From: Rummeliibacillus sp. POC4
GTDB lineage: Bacteria > Bacillota > Bacilli > Bacillales_A > Planococcaceae
Direction of reading: 5' to 3'
DNA: 64,000 nt
Assembly (NCBI RefSeq): GCF_003576525.1
Contig: NZ_QWUA01000006.1
Coordinates: 1 to 64,000 of the forward strand
A model generated the notes under the pieces. The model had not been told where the DNA came from and searched no databases. It saw only the letters and a list, made by a program, of their open reading frames with translations. Positions within the stretch are counted from its first letter, which is position 1. Each line of letters opens with the position of its first letter. The translations under genes and the position numbers were made by a program. Shown piece after piece: positions 34,236 to 41,796 of this stretch.

Positions 34236-35583
34236 AAAGTTTGGTGAGATATATCGATTTAATCTAAGTGAAGAATTTTACGTTCAATCTCTTTTAGAAA
34301 TAGCTGTTCAAAAGAATATATTAACACTAGAAGAATTAGAAATAATCCAGGTTCAATGCATACAACTTCTTAACAGCCAAATCGAAAAATATAATAATGG
34401 TCAATCTAGTTCCGTTAGAATTGAAGTGGCTGAGGGAATCATGAAGTCGATTCTTTATACAATAGGCATTCAATTAAAAACGTTTCCAACCCCGAAAGAC
34501 GCAGTTAATATGTTAAAAACAACTACAATCGAAAAACTGTATCAACTAGGAAGAAAAAGAATTGATCAAAAGTTAAAAGCGACAAAGGTTCTTACTAATC
34601 TAATGTTGGAAAATAAGTTGGATACTCCTCAAGAAATATACAATGCTACTGTGACAGAAGGAGTAAAGGGCTTTTTTAAAATTTATAATCCAAATTTCGA
34701 AGCTCACGAAATTCATATTACCGCCGATTATCCAGTTTGTGTGCCAATCAATGGTTTTGTTGGCATTGAATTTATGCAAAAATATGTAGAAACCATTAAT
34801 TATGAAAATATATTTTGTCGGTATTTTTCATCAGAGGCTATTCATTGCCTATTAAGTGGATATCAAGAAGAGTATCAATATTTAGTGATGAATATATATG
34901 AAAAGGTACTTACAACAGCAATTGGTTGCAAAATCATTGGAAAGGATTCGAGGGATTTAACAATCTCTAAGATTCAAAAAAATTATCTGTTGAATTTTTT
35001 ATCCACACAATCAGTTGAGCAATTAAAAGAAATTGTATTGAAGGCAGCTAAACTTCTAAAGTATGAGCTAGGTATTAACGCCGGTTCTTTAGAAAAATAC
35101 ATTGATAAGAGTTTATCAATTATAGTGGCGAATATAGCTACAGCAGTAAAATCGAATGCGCTCGATCAACAATTTATAACGGCAAAATATATTGACAAGA
35201 ACTATAAGATAAAATTTTCAGACGGTAGCAAAATAGACGATGAGTTATATAGAAACGTCATCAAAGAAATAAAAGAATGTCGCTATACTTCTGATAAATT
35301 AGCGATTATAAAAAGTGAAATACATTCTATGAGTGATTTAGAAGATGTGATAAGAGATGCCACATTATCAAAAAGTGAAATAATGGAAGTCCTCACTTTA
35401 CTCAATCCTATTGAAATTGCTGCACTATTAAAGCGTCACTCTTATGATTTGGAACTAGAATTTAATGGAGTGCGTGAAGAGGAAATGCGATTTAGAGAAT
35501 GCCTGGATATATATCTATCTTTACAATCTAATGATTTAAGGGGTCAAATATTAAAGGCTTCTCATCAAATTGAAGAGAAATAA
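34222..35583 (+). CDS. DUF6179 family protein
   Basis: A 453-aa helical soluble protein, matched from memory to DUF6179, the usual neighbour of DUF6323. No catalytic motif, membrane segment or nucleotide-binding site is visible; the ends are charged (MRSIEKFGEIYRFN..., ...ASHQIEEK). The start is taken at ATG 34222, though ATGs at 34210 and 34213 are also possible. It overlaps the DUF6323 gene, so coupled translation and a joint function are likely. The genes downstream are on the other strand, so the module is just these two genes. Confidence 0.7.
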   Translation: MRSIEKFGEIYRFNLSEEFYVQSLLEIAVQKNILTLEELEIIQVQCIQLLNSQIEKYNNGQSSSVRIEVAEGIMKSILYTIGIQLKTFPTPKDAVNMLKTTTIEKLYQLGRKRIDQKLKATKVLTNLMLENKLDTPQEIYNATVTEGVKGFFKIYNPNFEAHEIHITADYPVCVPINGFVGIEFMQKYVETINYENIFCRYFSSEAIHCLLSGYQEEYQYLVMNIYEKVLTTAIGCKIIGKDSRDLTISKIQKNYLLNFLSTQSVEQLKEIVLKAAKLLKYELGINAGSLEKYIDKSLSIIVANIATAVKSNALDQQFITAKYIDKNYKIKFSDGSKIDDELYRNVIKEIKECRYTSDKLAIIKSEIHSMSDLEDVIRDATLSKSEIMEVLTLLNPIEIAALLKRHSYDLELEFNGVREEEMRFRECLDIYLSLQSNDLRGQILKASHQIEEK

Positions 35584-35608
35584 GAAAAACTGCCTGTAAA
35601 GTCCAAAC

Positions 35609-35635
35609 AAAAAGAGGGGGATTAGAAACCCCTCT
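35609..35635 (-). terminator. Terminator after the rsgA-type gene
   Basis: AGAGGGG pairs with CCCCTCT around a 9-nt loop. On the minus strand the stem continues into CTCTTTTTG. The plus strand lacks a good T run, so it serves the minus-strand gene better than DUF6179. Confidence 0.7.
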
Positions 35636-35665
35636 GAAATTTCGTTTTATCAAATAAAATGTAAT

Positions 35666-36739
35666 CTACCTTTTGGTGTTCTTTTTAATTTGCTTTGAAG
35701 TATTTTTCCCTCTGCTTCGCTCAGCTAATTGGGCTTGGGTGTTCGCTTTTCTTTCAATAAATGCAAGTTCACGTTTTAGTTTGAAATAACTATCATATCT
35801 ATCTTTTTCGAGTGTACCTTCCTCAATTGCTGCTTTTACAGCACATCCAGGCTCTTTTTTGTGTTCACAATCTCTAAAACGACAGTGTTGAGCTAGTGTT
35901 TCAATATCATTAAAACTACTATCTAGACTATCTGAATTATTCCATAATTGAAATTCGCGCATTCCAGGGGTATCAATCAGTAACCCGCCAGTTGGCAATT
36001 GGAAAAGCTCACGATGTGTCGTTGTATGTCTGCCTTTATCATCATTCGTACGAATTGTTTGAACGGACATTACCTTTTCCTCACAAAGTGCGTTTGTTAA
36101 AGAGGATTTACCAACACCGGATGAACCGAGTAAAGCCCCTGTCTTGCCATCTGAAAGTAATTGTTGCAATAGGTCAATTCCCTCACCAGTTAAACTACTG
36201 ACTGTGTAAATCGGAACACCAAAGGCGATTGTTTCAACTTGGTCTACATATTCTGAAGGATCTTCGCACAAATCCTTTTTGGTTAAGACAATAATAGGAT
36301 TTGCCCCAGAATCATAGGCTGCGATTAAGTATCTTTCTAATCTACGTAGATTGAAGTCTTTGTTTAAACTCATGACTAGAAATACATAATTGATATTAAC
36401 AGCAATAATCTGTTCTTCGACGCTTGAACCTGCTACTTTTCTTGAGAAAAGAGAAGTTCTTGGAAGGATTGCATGAATCATCCCTTTTTCTTCTCCAGGC
36501 ATTTGTTCTAATACAACCCAATCTCCAATTACAGGATAGTCTCGGCGAACTTGAGCATTATATTGAAAATGACCAGAAGGTGTAGCCATCCATTCACCAA
36601 ATTCTGTCATCACACGATATGAATGCTTATGTTCCAATAAAACACGACCAACTGTTAAATGTTCGTTCGTATTTAAATGCTTATATGCTTCAAATTGTTT
36701 TTGCCAATTATTATTCCAACCGTAATCTTGTAAATTCAC
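35666..36739 (-). CDS. RsgA-type ribosome-associated GTPase (paralogue)
   Basis: A 357-aa circularly permuted GTPase of the RsgA/YjeQ family, which checks 30S subunit maturation. N-terminal OB domain (YRVMTEFGEWMATPSG...), then G4 LTKKDL before G1 GSSGVGKSS (about 207) and G3 DTPG (about 259), the permuted order typical of the family, then the C-terminal zinc site (CRFRDCEHKKEPGC) and a basic tail. It starts at GTG 36739 with TTAGGAGG upstream. It is longer than the housekeeping Bacillus RsgA (about 295 aa) and lies outside the prpC-prkC cluster, so it is probably a second paralogue. A leader peptide and terminator precede it. Confidence 0.88.
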   Translation of the reverse strand: MNLQDYGWNNNWQKQFEAYKHLNTNEHLTVGRVLLEHKHSYRVMTEFGEWMATPSGHFQYNAQVRRDYPVIGDWVVLEQMPGEEKGMIHAILPRTSLFSRKVAGSSVEEQIIAVNINYVFLVMSLNKDFNLRRLERYLIAAYDSGANPIIVLTKKDLCEDPSEYVDQVETIAFGVPIYTVSSLTGEGIDLLQQLLSDGKTGALLGSSGVGKSSLTNALCEEKVMSVQTIRTNDDKGRHTTTHRELFQLPTGGLLIDTPGMREFQLWNNSDSLDSSFNDIETLAQHCRFRDCEHKKEPGCAVKAAIEEGTLEKDRYDSYFKLKRELAFIERKANTQAQLAERSRGKNTSKQIKKNTKR

Positions 36740-36820
36740 TTTTGTTCCTCCTAATGTGTGTAGGCTTAAGAGCCATTTTTGTTTTGAACTTCATTGCAAA
36801 TGTTGAGCTAATAGAGTCCT

Positions 36821-36864
36821 AAAAAATAAAAAACCTGTAACTGCAAATTGGCAGTCACAGGTTT
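36821..36864 (-). terminator. Terminator/attenuator between a leader peptide and the rsgA-type gene
   Basis: On the minus strand AAACCTGTGACTGC (36864-36851) pairs with GCAGTTACAGGTTT (36844-36831), a 14-bp stem with one G-U pair and the 6-nt loop CAATTT, followed by TTTATTTTTT. It lies 24 bp after the leader stop and 82 bp before the GTPase start. The loop region CCAATTTGC is complementary to codons 10-13 of the leader. Confidence 0.88.
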
Positions 36865-36888
36865 CACGCACATTAGAAGAGAGTGTAC

Positions 36889-36963
36889 TTAAAAAGCACA
36901 CAAGTAGTGAGTGTATCGTAACAAACCAATTTGCTTGGATTCAATGAATGATAGAATTTTCAT
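36889..36963 (-). CDS. 24-aa putative leader peptide
   Basis: The minus strand encodes 24 residues starting MKILSFIESKQIG and ending THYLCAF, with AGGTGAGG about 5 bp before the ATG. It has its own promoter and is followed by a strong terminator before the rsgA-type gene, the layout of a transcription-attenuation leader. No run of one amino acid stands out; sensing of ribosome stalling (antibiotic or other stress) rather than one aminoacyl-tRNA would fit. It could also be an independent small-protein gene. Confidence 0.55.
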   Translation of the reverse strand: MKILSFIESKQIGLLRYTHYLCAF

Positions 36964-36995
36964 GATACCTCACCTACTTTCTCTTAGTTGAAACA

Positions 36996-37024
36996 AGATT
37001 AACATTTATTAGTTATAGTGTCAA
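36996..37024 (-). promoter_or_regulatory. Promoter of the leader peptide / rsgA-type unit
   Basis: On the minus strand a perfect TTGACA (37024-37019) and TAATCT (37001-36996) are 17 bp apart. The -10 is weak (3 of 6). It lies between the end of the CDF gene and the leader, giving the leader-GTPase unit its own start. Confidence 0.55.
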
Positions 37025-37050
37025 TATTTATATTTTAATTTATCGATTGG

Positions 37051-37947
37051 TTAAAATATATTATGCTCATGATCACGTTCTAAACCTTCTGGCTCTATAT
37101 GAACTAGTACTACTGCTAATGGTTTTACACGACGAATGGTTTGCTCAATTTCTTCGGTAATATGATGACTTTGCCAAACATTAAGATCAGGGTTTACAGT
37201 GACTGTTAGATCGACAAAAATTAGATTGCCATGATTACGACCTTTAAAATCTATCAATTGAATGACGCCATCTACATTTTTAACAAGCACAGACAGGGCT
37301 TCTAATTCCCCTTCGTCAAAGCCGTCTGTTAATGTATGAACGGCTTCAAAGAATATCTCCCAAGCAGTTTTTAAGATTAAACATCCTACAGCTACTGCGG
37401 TAATCGAATCGATAATCGGAAAGCCGAAAATAGCACCGAAAATCCCAACTGAAGTACCAAAACTGACCCATGCATCTGAACGATTATCGTAAGCTGCAGC
37501 TTTTACTGCTGAACTTTCAATGCGATTTGCTAGTCTAATATTAAATAAGTAAACCAAGTACATCACGACACCACTGCCAAGTGCGACAAATGCTGTTAGC
37601 AATGATGGTGTAGCATGATTGTGGTCAATAAAACTTTTCGCAGCATTAAATAGAACTTGAAAACCTACAATTGCCATGATAAAAGAAGCAATTAGTGATG
37701 ATATCGTTTCAGCTCGCAAATGTCCGTAATGATGATCCTTATCGGGTGGCTTTTGAGAAATTCGAAGTCCTACTAGAACGGCTACAGATGCGATAATATC
37801 TGTTGTATTATTTAGCCCATCTGCTTTAAGGGCAGTAGAATGTCCTATAAAACCTATGGCTAATTTAGTAGAACTAAGGATAAGGTAGGTGAAAATACTA
37901 AGCCATGCACCTTTTTCCCCTTGTCTTAAATTTGTATATAAGTCCAC
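37051..37947 (-). CDS. Cation diffusion facilitator (zinc/manganese efflux)
   Basis: A 298-aa CDF-family antiporter exporting divalent metal ions. Six membrane segments, with the metal site His/Asp residues in TM2 (ALKADGLNNTTD) and TM5 (AAAYDNRSDAWVS), and a cytosolic C-terminal domain (DFKGRNHGNLIFVDLTVTVN). I start it at GTG 37947, 7 bp after AAGGGGGAAA; an upstream ATG extension lacks a site and family similarity. The short HDHEH-like His cluster is DRDHEHN at the very end. Metal preference (Zn, Mn or Fe) is not decidable by eye. Confidence 0.9.
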   Translation of the reverse strand: MDLYTNLRQGEKGAWLSIFTYLILSSTKLAIGFIGHSTALKADGLNNTTDIIASVAVLVGLRISQKPPDKDHHYGHLRAETISSLIASFIMAIVGFQVLFNAAKSFIDHNHATPSLLTAFVALGSGVVMYLVYLFNIRLANRIESSAVKAAAYDNRSDAWVSFGTSVGIFGAIFGFPIIDSITAVAVGCLILKTAWEIFFEAVHTLTDGFDEGELEALSVLVKNVDGVIQLIDFKGRNHGNLIFVDLTVTVNPDLNVWQSHHITEEIEQTIRRVKPLAVVLVHIEPEGLERDHEHNIF

Positions 37948-37981
37948 AATGTTTCCCCCTTGCAAAAGTTTCAGACAAGCG

Positions 37982-38018
37982 AAAACGACGCACACTATAA
38001 ATTTTAGCGTGCGTCGTT
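37982..38018 (-). terminator. Terminator after the CNNM/CBS gene
   Basis: AACGACGCAC and GTGCGTCGTT form a 10-bp GC-rich stem with a loose inner part. The minus strand continues with TTTT only. It separates the CNNM gene from the CDF gene. Confidence 0.65.
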
Positions 38019-38042
38019 CTATGTTTAGTTAAACATTAAAAG

Positions 38043-39395
38043 TTATTCTTCAGATGTGTTGTTTTCTCCATCAATTGAAGCTTGTTCTTTTAATTCTTCT
38101 GGAAGTTTGATGACTTCTAGATAAAGAATATGGTGACCGTCTAATTCTTTAATGATAAATTCATAACCTTGTTCAGTAATTTTTTCACCTTTTACTGCAT
38201 CAAAATCTTGAGTCATGAACCAACCACCGATTGTATCAATATCTTCTTCTTCAATGTTAATGCCTAAAAAGTCGTTTACATTTTCAATCAACATTTTGGC
38301 ATCTAAGATATAGTGATCATCTTCAATTTTACGGATTTCAGGGACTTCATCTTGGTCAAATTCGTCACGGATATCACCGACAATTTCTTCGATAATATCT
38401 TCAATCGTAACAAGACCTGAAGTACCACCATATTCATCCATTAAAATGGCCATATGGATTCGTTCGCGTTGAATTTTTAAAAGTAAATCACTAACTGGCA
38501 TTGTTTCAAATACACGAATAATCGGTTGCATATATTCAGTAACCGGTTTTGAACCGTTTGCAGGATCTTTAATATAAGCTGTTAAAAGATTTTTCATATT
38601 GACAAGGCCAATAATATGGTCTTTGTCTCCATCGATAATTGGATAGCGAGTATATTGTTCTACGCCCATAACTTCAAATACTTCTTTTAACGTTAGCTCT
38701 TTTTCGATACCAATGATTTCTGTACGAGGTACCATGATTTCTTTGGCAATACGATCGTCGAATTCAAAAATGCTATTAACATATTTATATTCAGACTGAT
38801 TAATCTCGCCGCCTTTTAAACTATCAGATAAGATGATTCGTAATTCTTCCTCAGTCATTGCGACTTCGGACTCTTTCATACCTTTTAAACCAAATAGGGC
38901 AGCTAAGCCATTGGCTGAAGAATTTAAGAGTTTGATGAATATGAACATCACATTATGGAATCCGATTAAAAAGCCAGAGATATTAAGGGCTACACTTTCT
39001 GCTTTTTGAATCGCCAATGTTTTTGGTGCTAACTCACCCATAACTACGTGGACAAATGTCACGATAGAGAATGATAGGATAAATGATAGGATAGATGTAA
39101 TACTAGGATTTAAGTTAAGTAAGTTGAATAGCGGATCTAATAGTTTAGCAACCGTACCTTCCCCTAACCAACCTAAACCTAAAGATGTAATCGTAATCCC
39201 TAGTTGGCAGGCAGATAAATATTCATCTAAACTGTTTACTACCTTTTTTGCTTTTAATGCTTTTTTGTTACCTTCAGCAATAAGCTGATCAATTCGAGTT
39301 GTTCTAACCTTTACGATAGCAAACTCTGTTGCTACGAAAACTGCTGAACATGCGATCAAGACAGCAAAAGCTGTCAATCGTATGGCTATGTCCAA
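38043..39395 (-). CDS. CNNM/CorC-like membrane protein with CBS domains
   Basis: A 450-aa protein of the hemolysin-like/YhdP group: an N-terminal CNNM (DUF21) domain with three to four helices (AFAVLIACSAVFVATEFAIVKVR, LDEYLSACQLGITITSLGLGWLGE, VMGELAPKTLA), two CBS domains (VPRTEIIGIE..., HMAILMDEYGGTSGLVTIEDIIEEIVGDI), and a C-terminal CorC/HlyC domain (IGGWFM). Relatives export Mg2+ (MpfA in B. subtilis). TTG 39395 is chosen by family alignment (starting LDIAIRL) and AAAGGAAG just upstream; the frame is open to TTG 39413. Metal transport is inference from the family. Confidence 0.85.
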   Translation of the reverse strand: MDIAIRLTAFAVLIACSAVFVATEFAIVKVRTTRIDQLIAEGNKKALKAKKVVNSLDEYLSACQLGITITSLGLGWLGEGTVAKLLDPLFNLLNLNPSITSILSFILSFSIVTFVHVVMGELAPKTLAIQKAESVALNISGFLIGFHNVMFIFIKLLNSSANGLAALFGLKGMKESEVAMTEEELRIILSDSLKGGEINQSEYKYVNSIFEFDDRIAKEIMVPRTEIIGIEKELTLKEVFEVMGVEQYTRYPIIDGDKDHIIGLVNMKNLLTAYIKDPANGSKPVTEYMQPIIRVFETMPVSDLLLKIQRERIHMAILMDEYGGTSGLVTIEDIIEEIVGDIRDEFDQDEVPEIRKIEDDHYILDAKMLIENVNDFLGINIEEEDIDTIGGWFMTQDFDAVKGEKITEQGYEFIIKELDGHHILYLEVIKLPEELKEQASIDGENNTSEE

Positions 39396-39678
39396 AGACT
39401 TCCTTTGTTCCAAGACCCAAATGAGGGGGAGAACAAAGTGTACACCTCCTGTGATTTTAAAAATGTTTTAAGAATATAATAAGATATTTTTCGACAAAAG
39501 ACAAATTATCCATATGCTTTTTGTTTATATTTCTCAAACTTTTTACCTAACGAATCGAATCTTAGTTAAGATTACATAAGATAAATTCTACTATTAAGGT
39601 TATTTGAAATAAACATTTATTTTTTTGCATGGAAAAATATATAATGATAGGATATATTGATAAAATTTTCAAAAAGTA
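39396..39678. other. Intergenic region, no gene seen
   Basis: AT-rich spacer between the divergent CNNM gene and the bmr leader promoter. I see no coding frame with a ribosome site. It should hold the CNNM promoter, but I could not place it with confidence. Confidence 0.6.
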
Positions 39679-39708
39679 TTGACAATTACAAAATCTTAAT
39701 GTTAATAT
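39679..39708 (+). promoter_or_regulatory. Promoter of the bmr leader
   Basis: A perfect TTGACA (39679-39684) is followed after 18 bp by TAATAT (39703-39708). The start would be about 35 bp before the leader peptide ATG. Confidence 0.7.
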
Positions 39709-39749
39709 TTAGAAACACTAAATATTTTGAGGAAAAGGGGGTATGGAAC

Positions 39750-39833
39750 ATGAAAATGATTAAGCATAATTCAATCACAAGCAAATTTCATAATGTATCC
39801 ACACCAAATCCTCCTAATTTTCTTTTGATCTAA
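39750..39833 (+). CDS. BmrB-like leader peptide
   Basis: A 27-aa peptide starting MKMIKHNSITSKFHNV and ending STPNPPNFLLI, with AAAAGGGGG 8 bp before the ATG. Placement before a terminator and then bmrC-bmrD matches the bmrBCD attenuation system of B. subtilis, where a leader peptide (BmrB) senses ribosome-targeting antibiotics. The Pro-Asn-Pro-Pro segment is a natural stall point. The codons for PPNF contain CTAATTTT, complementary to AAAATTAG (39871-39878) at the foot of the terminator. Confidence 0.75.
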   Translation: MKMIKHNSITSKFHNVSTPNPPNFLLI

Positions 39834-39877
39834 AAATTAATGGTTGGTACGGGTGTGTTCCGTACTCGTTAAAATTA

Positions 39878-39909
39878 GCGCATGCTCATTTTAGGGTATG
39901 TGCTTTTTT
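39878..39909 (+). terminator. Attenuator terminator upstream of bmrCD
   Basis: GCGCATGCTC (39878-39887) pairs with GGGTATGTGC (39894-39903), 10 bp with several G-U pairs, then TTTTTT. A second hairpin (GTACGG/CCGTAC, 39847-39865) precedes it. CACACC in the leader (39800-39805) can pair with GGTGTG (39852-39857), so alternative folds are available. Confidence 0.78.
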
Positions 39910-39959
39910 GTTGCCTTTAATTCATAAAATTTAGTGAAATAACAAAAAAGGGAGTGTGC

Positions 39960-40019
39960 ATGATGTATGTGCGAAAAATGCGAAGGAAAATGAACAAGGA
40001 TTCGATAGAAGATGGCTAG
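39960..40019 (+). CDS. Possible 19-aa basic peptide before bmrC
   Basis: ATG ATG at 39960 follows AAAAGGGAGTG and encodes MMYVRKMRRKMNKDSIEDG, then TAG. It sits between the attenuator and bmrC. The ribosome site is good, but the peptide may merely be a second leader or serve as a translational entry for bmrC. Coding status uncertain. Confidence 0.35.
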   Translation: MMYVRKMRRKMNKDSIEDG

Positions 40020-40054
40020 CTAGACTTTGCAAAAGAAGGGAAGGAAATTGATCT

Positions 40055-41794
40055 ATGTTTGATGTATTAATAAAACTTCAATGGTTTTTTAAAGAAAATT
40101 GGAAACGATATACGATTGCTGTTGTGCTATTAATCATTGCTAATACTATAGAAGTACTGCCACCATGGTTAATCGGTGAATCGATTGATTCTATACATCG
40201 TGGGACACTTACAAGTATATTATTATGGCAATATATTGGTGCGTTAGCAGGCCTTTTAGTACTTGCGTATATTGTCAATTTTATTTGGCAGTATCAATTA
40301 TTCGGCGGTTCAAATGTAATTGAGCGGAAGCTTAGAAAAAATTTAATGGCTCAGTTTTTGAAAATGTCACCACCATTCTATGAGCGTAATCGTACAGGAG
40401 ATTTAATGGCCCGTGCTACAAATGATTTGCGTGCTGTTTCCGTAACAGCCGGATTTGGCATTATGACACTTTTAGATTCAACATTATATCTTGCCACGAT
40501 TATTCTAATGATGGGCTTTTCAGTATCTTGGAAATTAACGCTTGCAGCAATTATTCCATTGCCTATTTTAGCAATTACCATGCAAATCTTAGGTAAAAAA
40601 ATTCATGAGAAATATATGATTGCACAAGATGCTTTTGGCCAGATGAATGACCGTGTACTAGAAGCAGTCGAAGGTGTACGTGTTGTCAGAGCATATGTTC
40701 ACGAACGAGCAACTGAAAAACATTTTGACGACATGACAGAAGAAGTTTATGAAAAAAATATGGATGTTGAAAAAATTGATGCATGGTTTACGCCAATCAC
40801 AAGAGTTTTAACAGGGTTAAGTTATATGATTGGACTGGGTTACGGAGCATACTTGGTATCAAATGGTGATATTACTCTGGGAAAATTAGTTTCCTTTAAC
40901 GTTTATCTAGGTATGGTCGTATGGCCGATGTTTGCAATAGGGGAATTGATCAATGTGATGCAACGTGGAAATGCATCATTAGATCGCGTTCAAGAAACGC
41001 TAAACGAGAAAGAAGACGTGGCTGATCCTCAAGAACCTATGGTTATTGAAAAACCAAGTTCGGTTGTTTTCCATGATGTAACATTCCAATATCCTCAATC
41101 ACAATCGACGAACTTGTCACATTTAGAGGTATCTCTAGAAAGAGGGCAAACACTAGGGATTGTCGGTAAAACAGGAAGTGGAAAAACCACAGTAGTAAAG
41201 CAATTACTACGAGAATACCCTACTGGTGAAGGAAATCTAAAACTATCTGGTGAGTTAATAGAAGCACAAACAAAAGAGCAGGTTCGTAATTGGATTGGCT
41301 ATGTGCCGCAAGATCACGTATTATTCTCCCGTACAATAAGGGAAAATATATTGTTTGGAAAGGCAGATGCCACAGAAGAAGAATTACAGACAGCTATTCG
41401 AGTTTCATGCTTCGAAAAAGATTTGGAAATGCTACCAATGGGGTTAAATACATTAGTTGGTGAGAAGGGGATATCTCTATCAGGTGGCCAAAAACAACGT
41501 ATTTCCATAGCCCGTGCTTTAATACGTGATCCGGAGATATTAATCATGGATGATTCACTTTCAGCAGTTGACGCTAAAACGGAGAGTGCGATTATCAAGA
41601 ATATCCAAGAAATTCGCAAACAGAAAACAACAATTATTGTAACCCACCGTTTGTCTGCAATTATGCATGCGGATTGGATCATCGTATTAGAAGATGGCAA
41701 AATTGTTGAAGAAGGTACACATGAACAACTGATTTCAAAAGAGGGTTGGTACAAAGAACAACATGATCGCCAACAGATTGAGGGGGCGAAATAA
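40055..41794 (+). CDS. bmrC: Multidrug ABC exporter subunit BmrC
   Basis: A 579-aa half-transporter: six-helix exporter domain (about 1-310) and ABC domain (about 335-575) with Walker A GKTGSGKTT, Q-loop YVPQD, signature LSGGQKQR and Walker B ILIMDD. The residue after Walker B is Asp (DDSL), not the catalytic Glu, so this subunit carries the degenerate site, as in BmrC and other heterodimeric exporters. Partner of BmrD, 2 bp downstream. Likely antibiotic-inducible through the leader above. Confidence 0.93.
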   Translation: MFDVLIKLQWFFKENWKRYTIAVVLLIIANTIEVLPPWLIGESIDSIHRGTLTSILLWQYIGALAGLLVLAYIVNFIWQYQLFGGSNVIERKLRKNLMAQFLKMSPPFYERNRTGDLMARATNDLRAVSVTAGFGIMTLLDSTLYLATIILMMGFSVSWKLTLAAIIPLPILAITMQILGKKIHEKYMIAQDAFGQMNDRVLEAVEGVRVVRAYVHERATEKHFDDMTEEVYEKNMDVEKIDAWFTPITRVLTGLSYMIGLGYGAYLVSNGDITLGKLVSFNVYLGMVVWPMFAIGELINVMQRGNASLDRVQETLNEKEDVADPQEPMVIEKPSSVVFHDVTFQYPQSQSTNLSHLEVSLERGQTLGIVGKTGSGKTTVVKQLLREYPTGEGNLKLSGELIEAQTKEQVRNWIGYVPQDHVLFSRTIRENILFGKADATEEELQTAIRVSCFEKDLEMLPMGLNTLVGEKGISLSGGQKQRISIARALIRDPEILIMDDSLSAVDAKTESAIIKNIQEIRKQKTTIIVTHRLSAIMHADWIIVLEDGKIVEEGTHEQLISKEGWYKEQHDRQQIEGAK

Positions 41795-41796
41795 TT

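Noticed and set aside
39743-39763. Alternative 6-codon frame starting at ATG 39743 in the bmr leader
   Set aside because: The start is one base from the ribosome site, while ATG 39750 has correct spacing and the BmrB-like layout.
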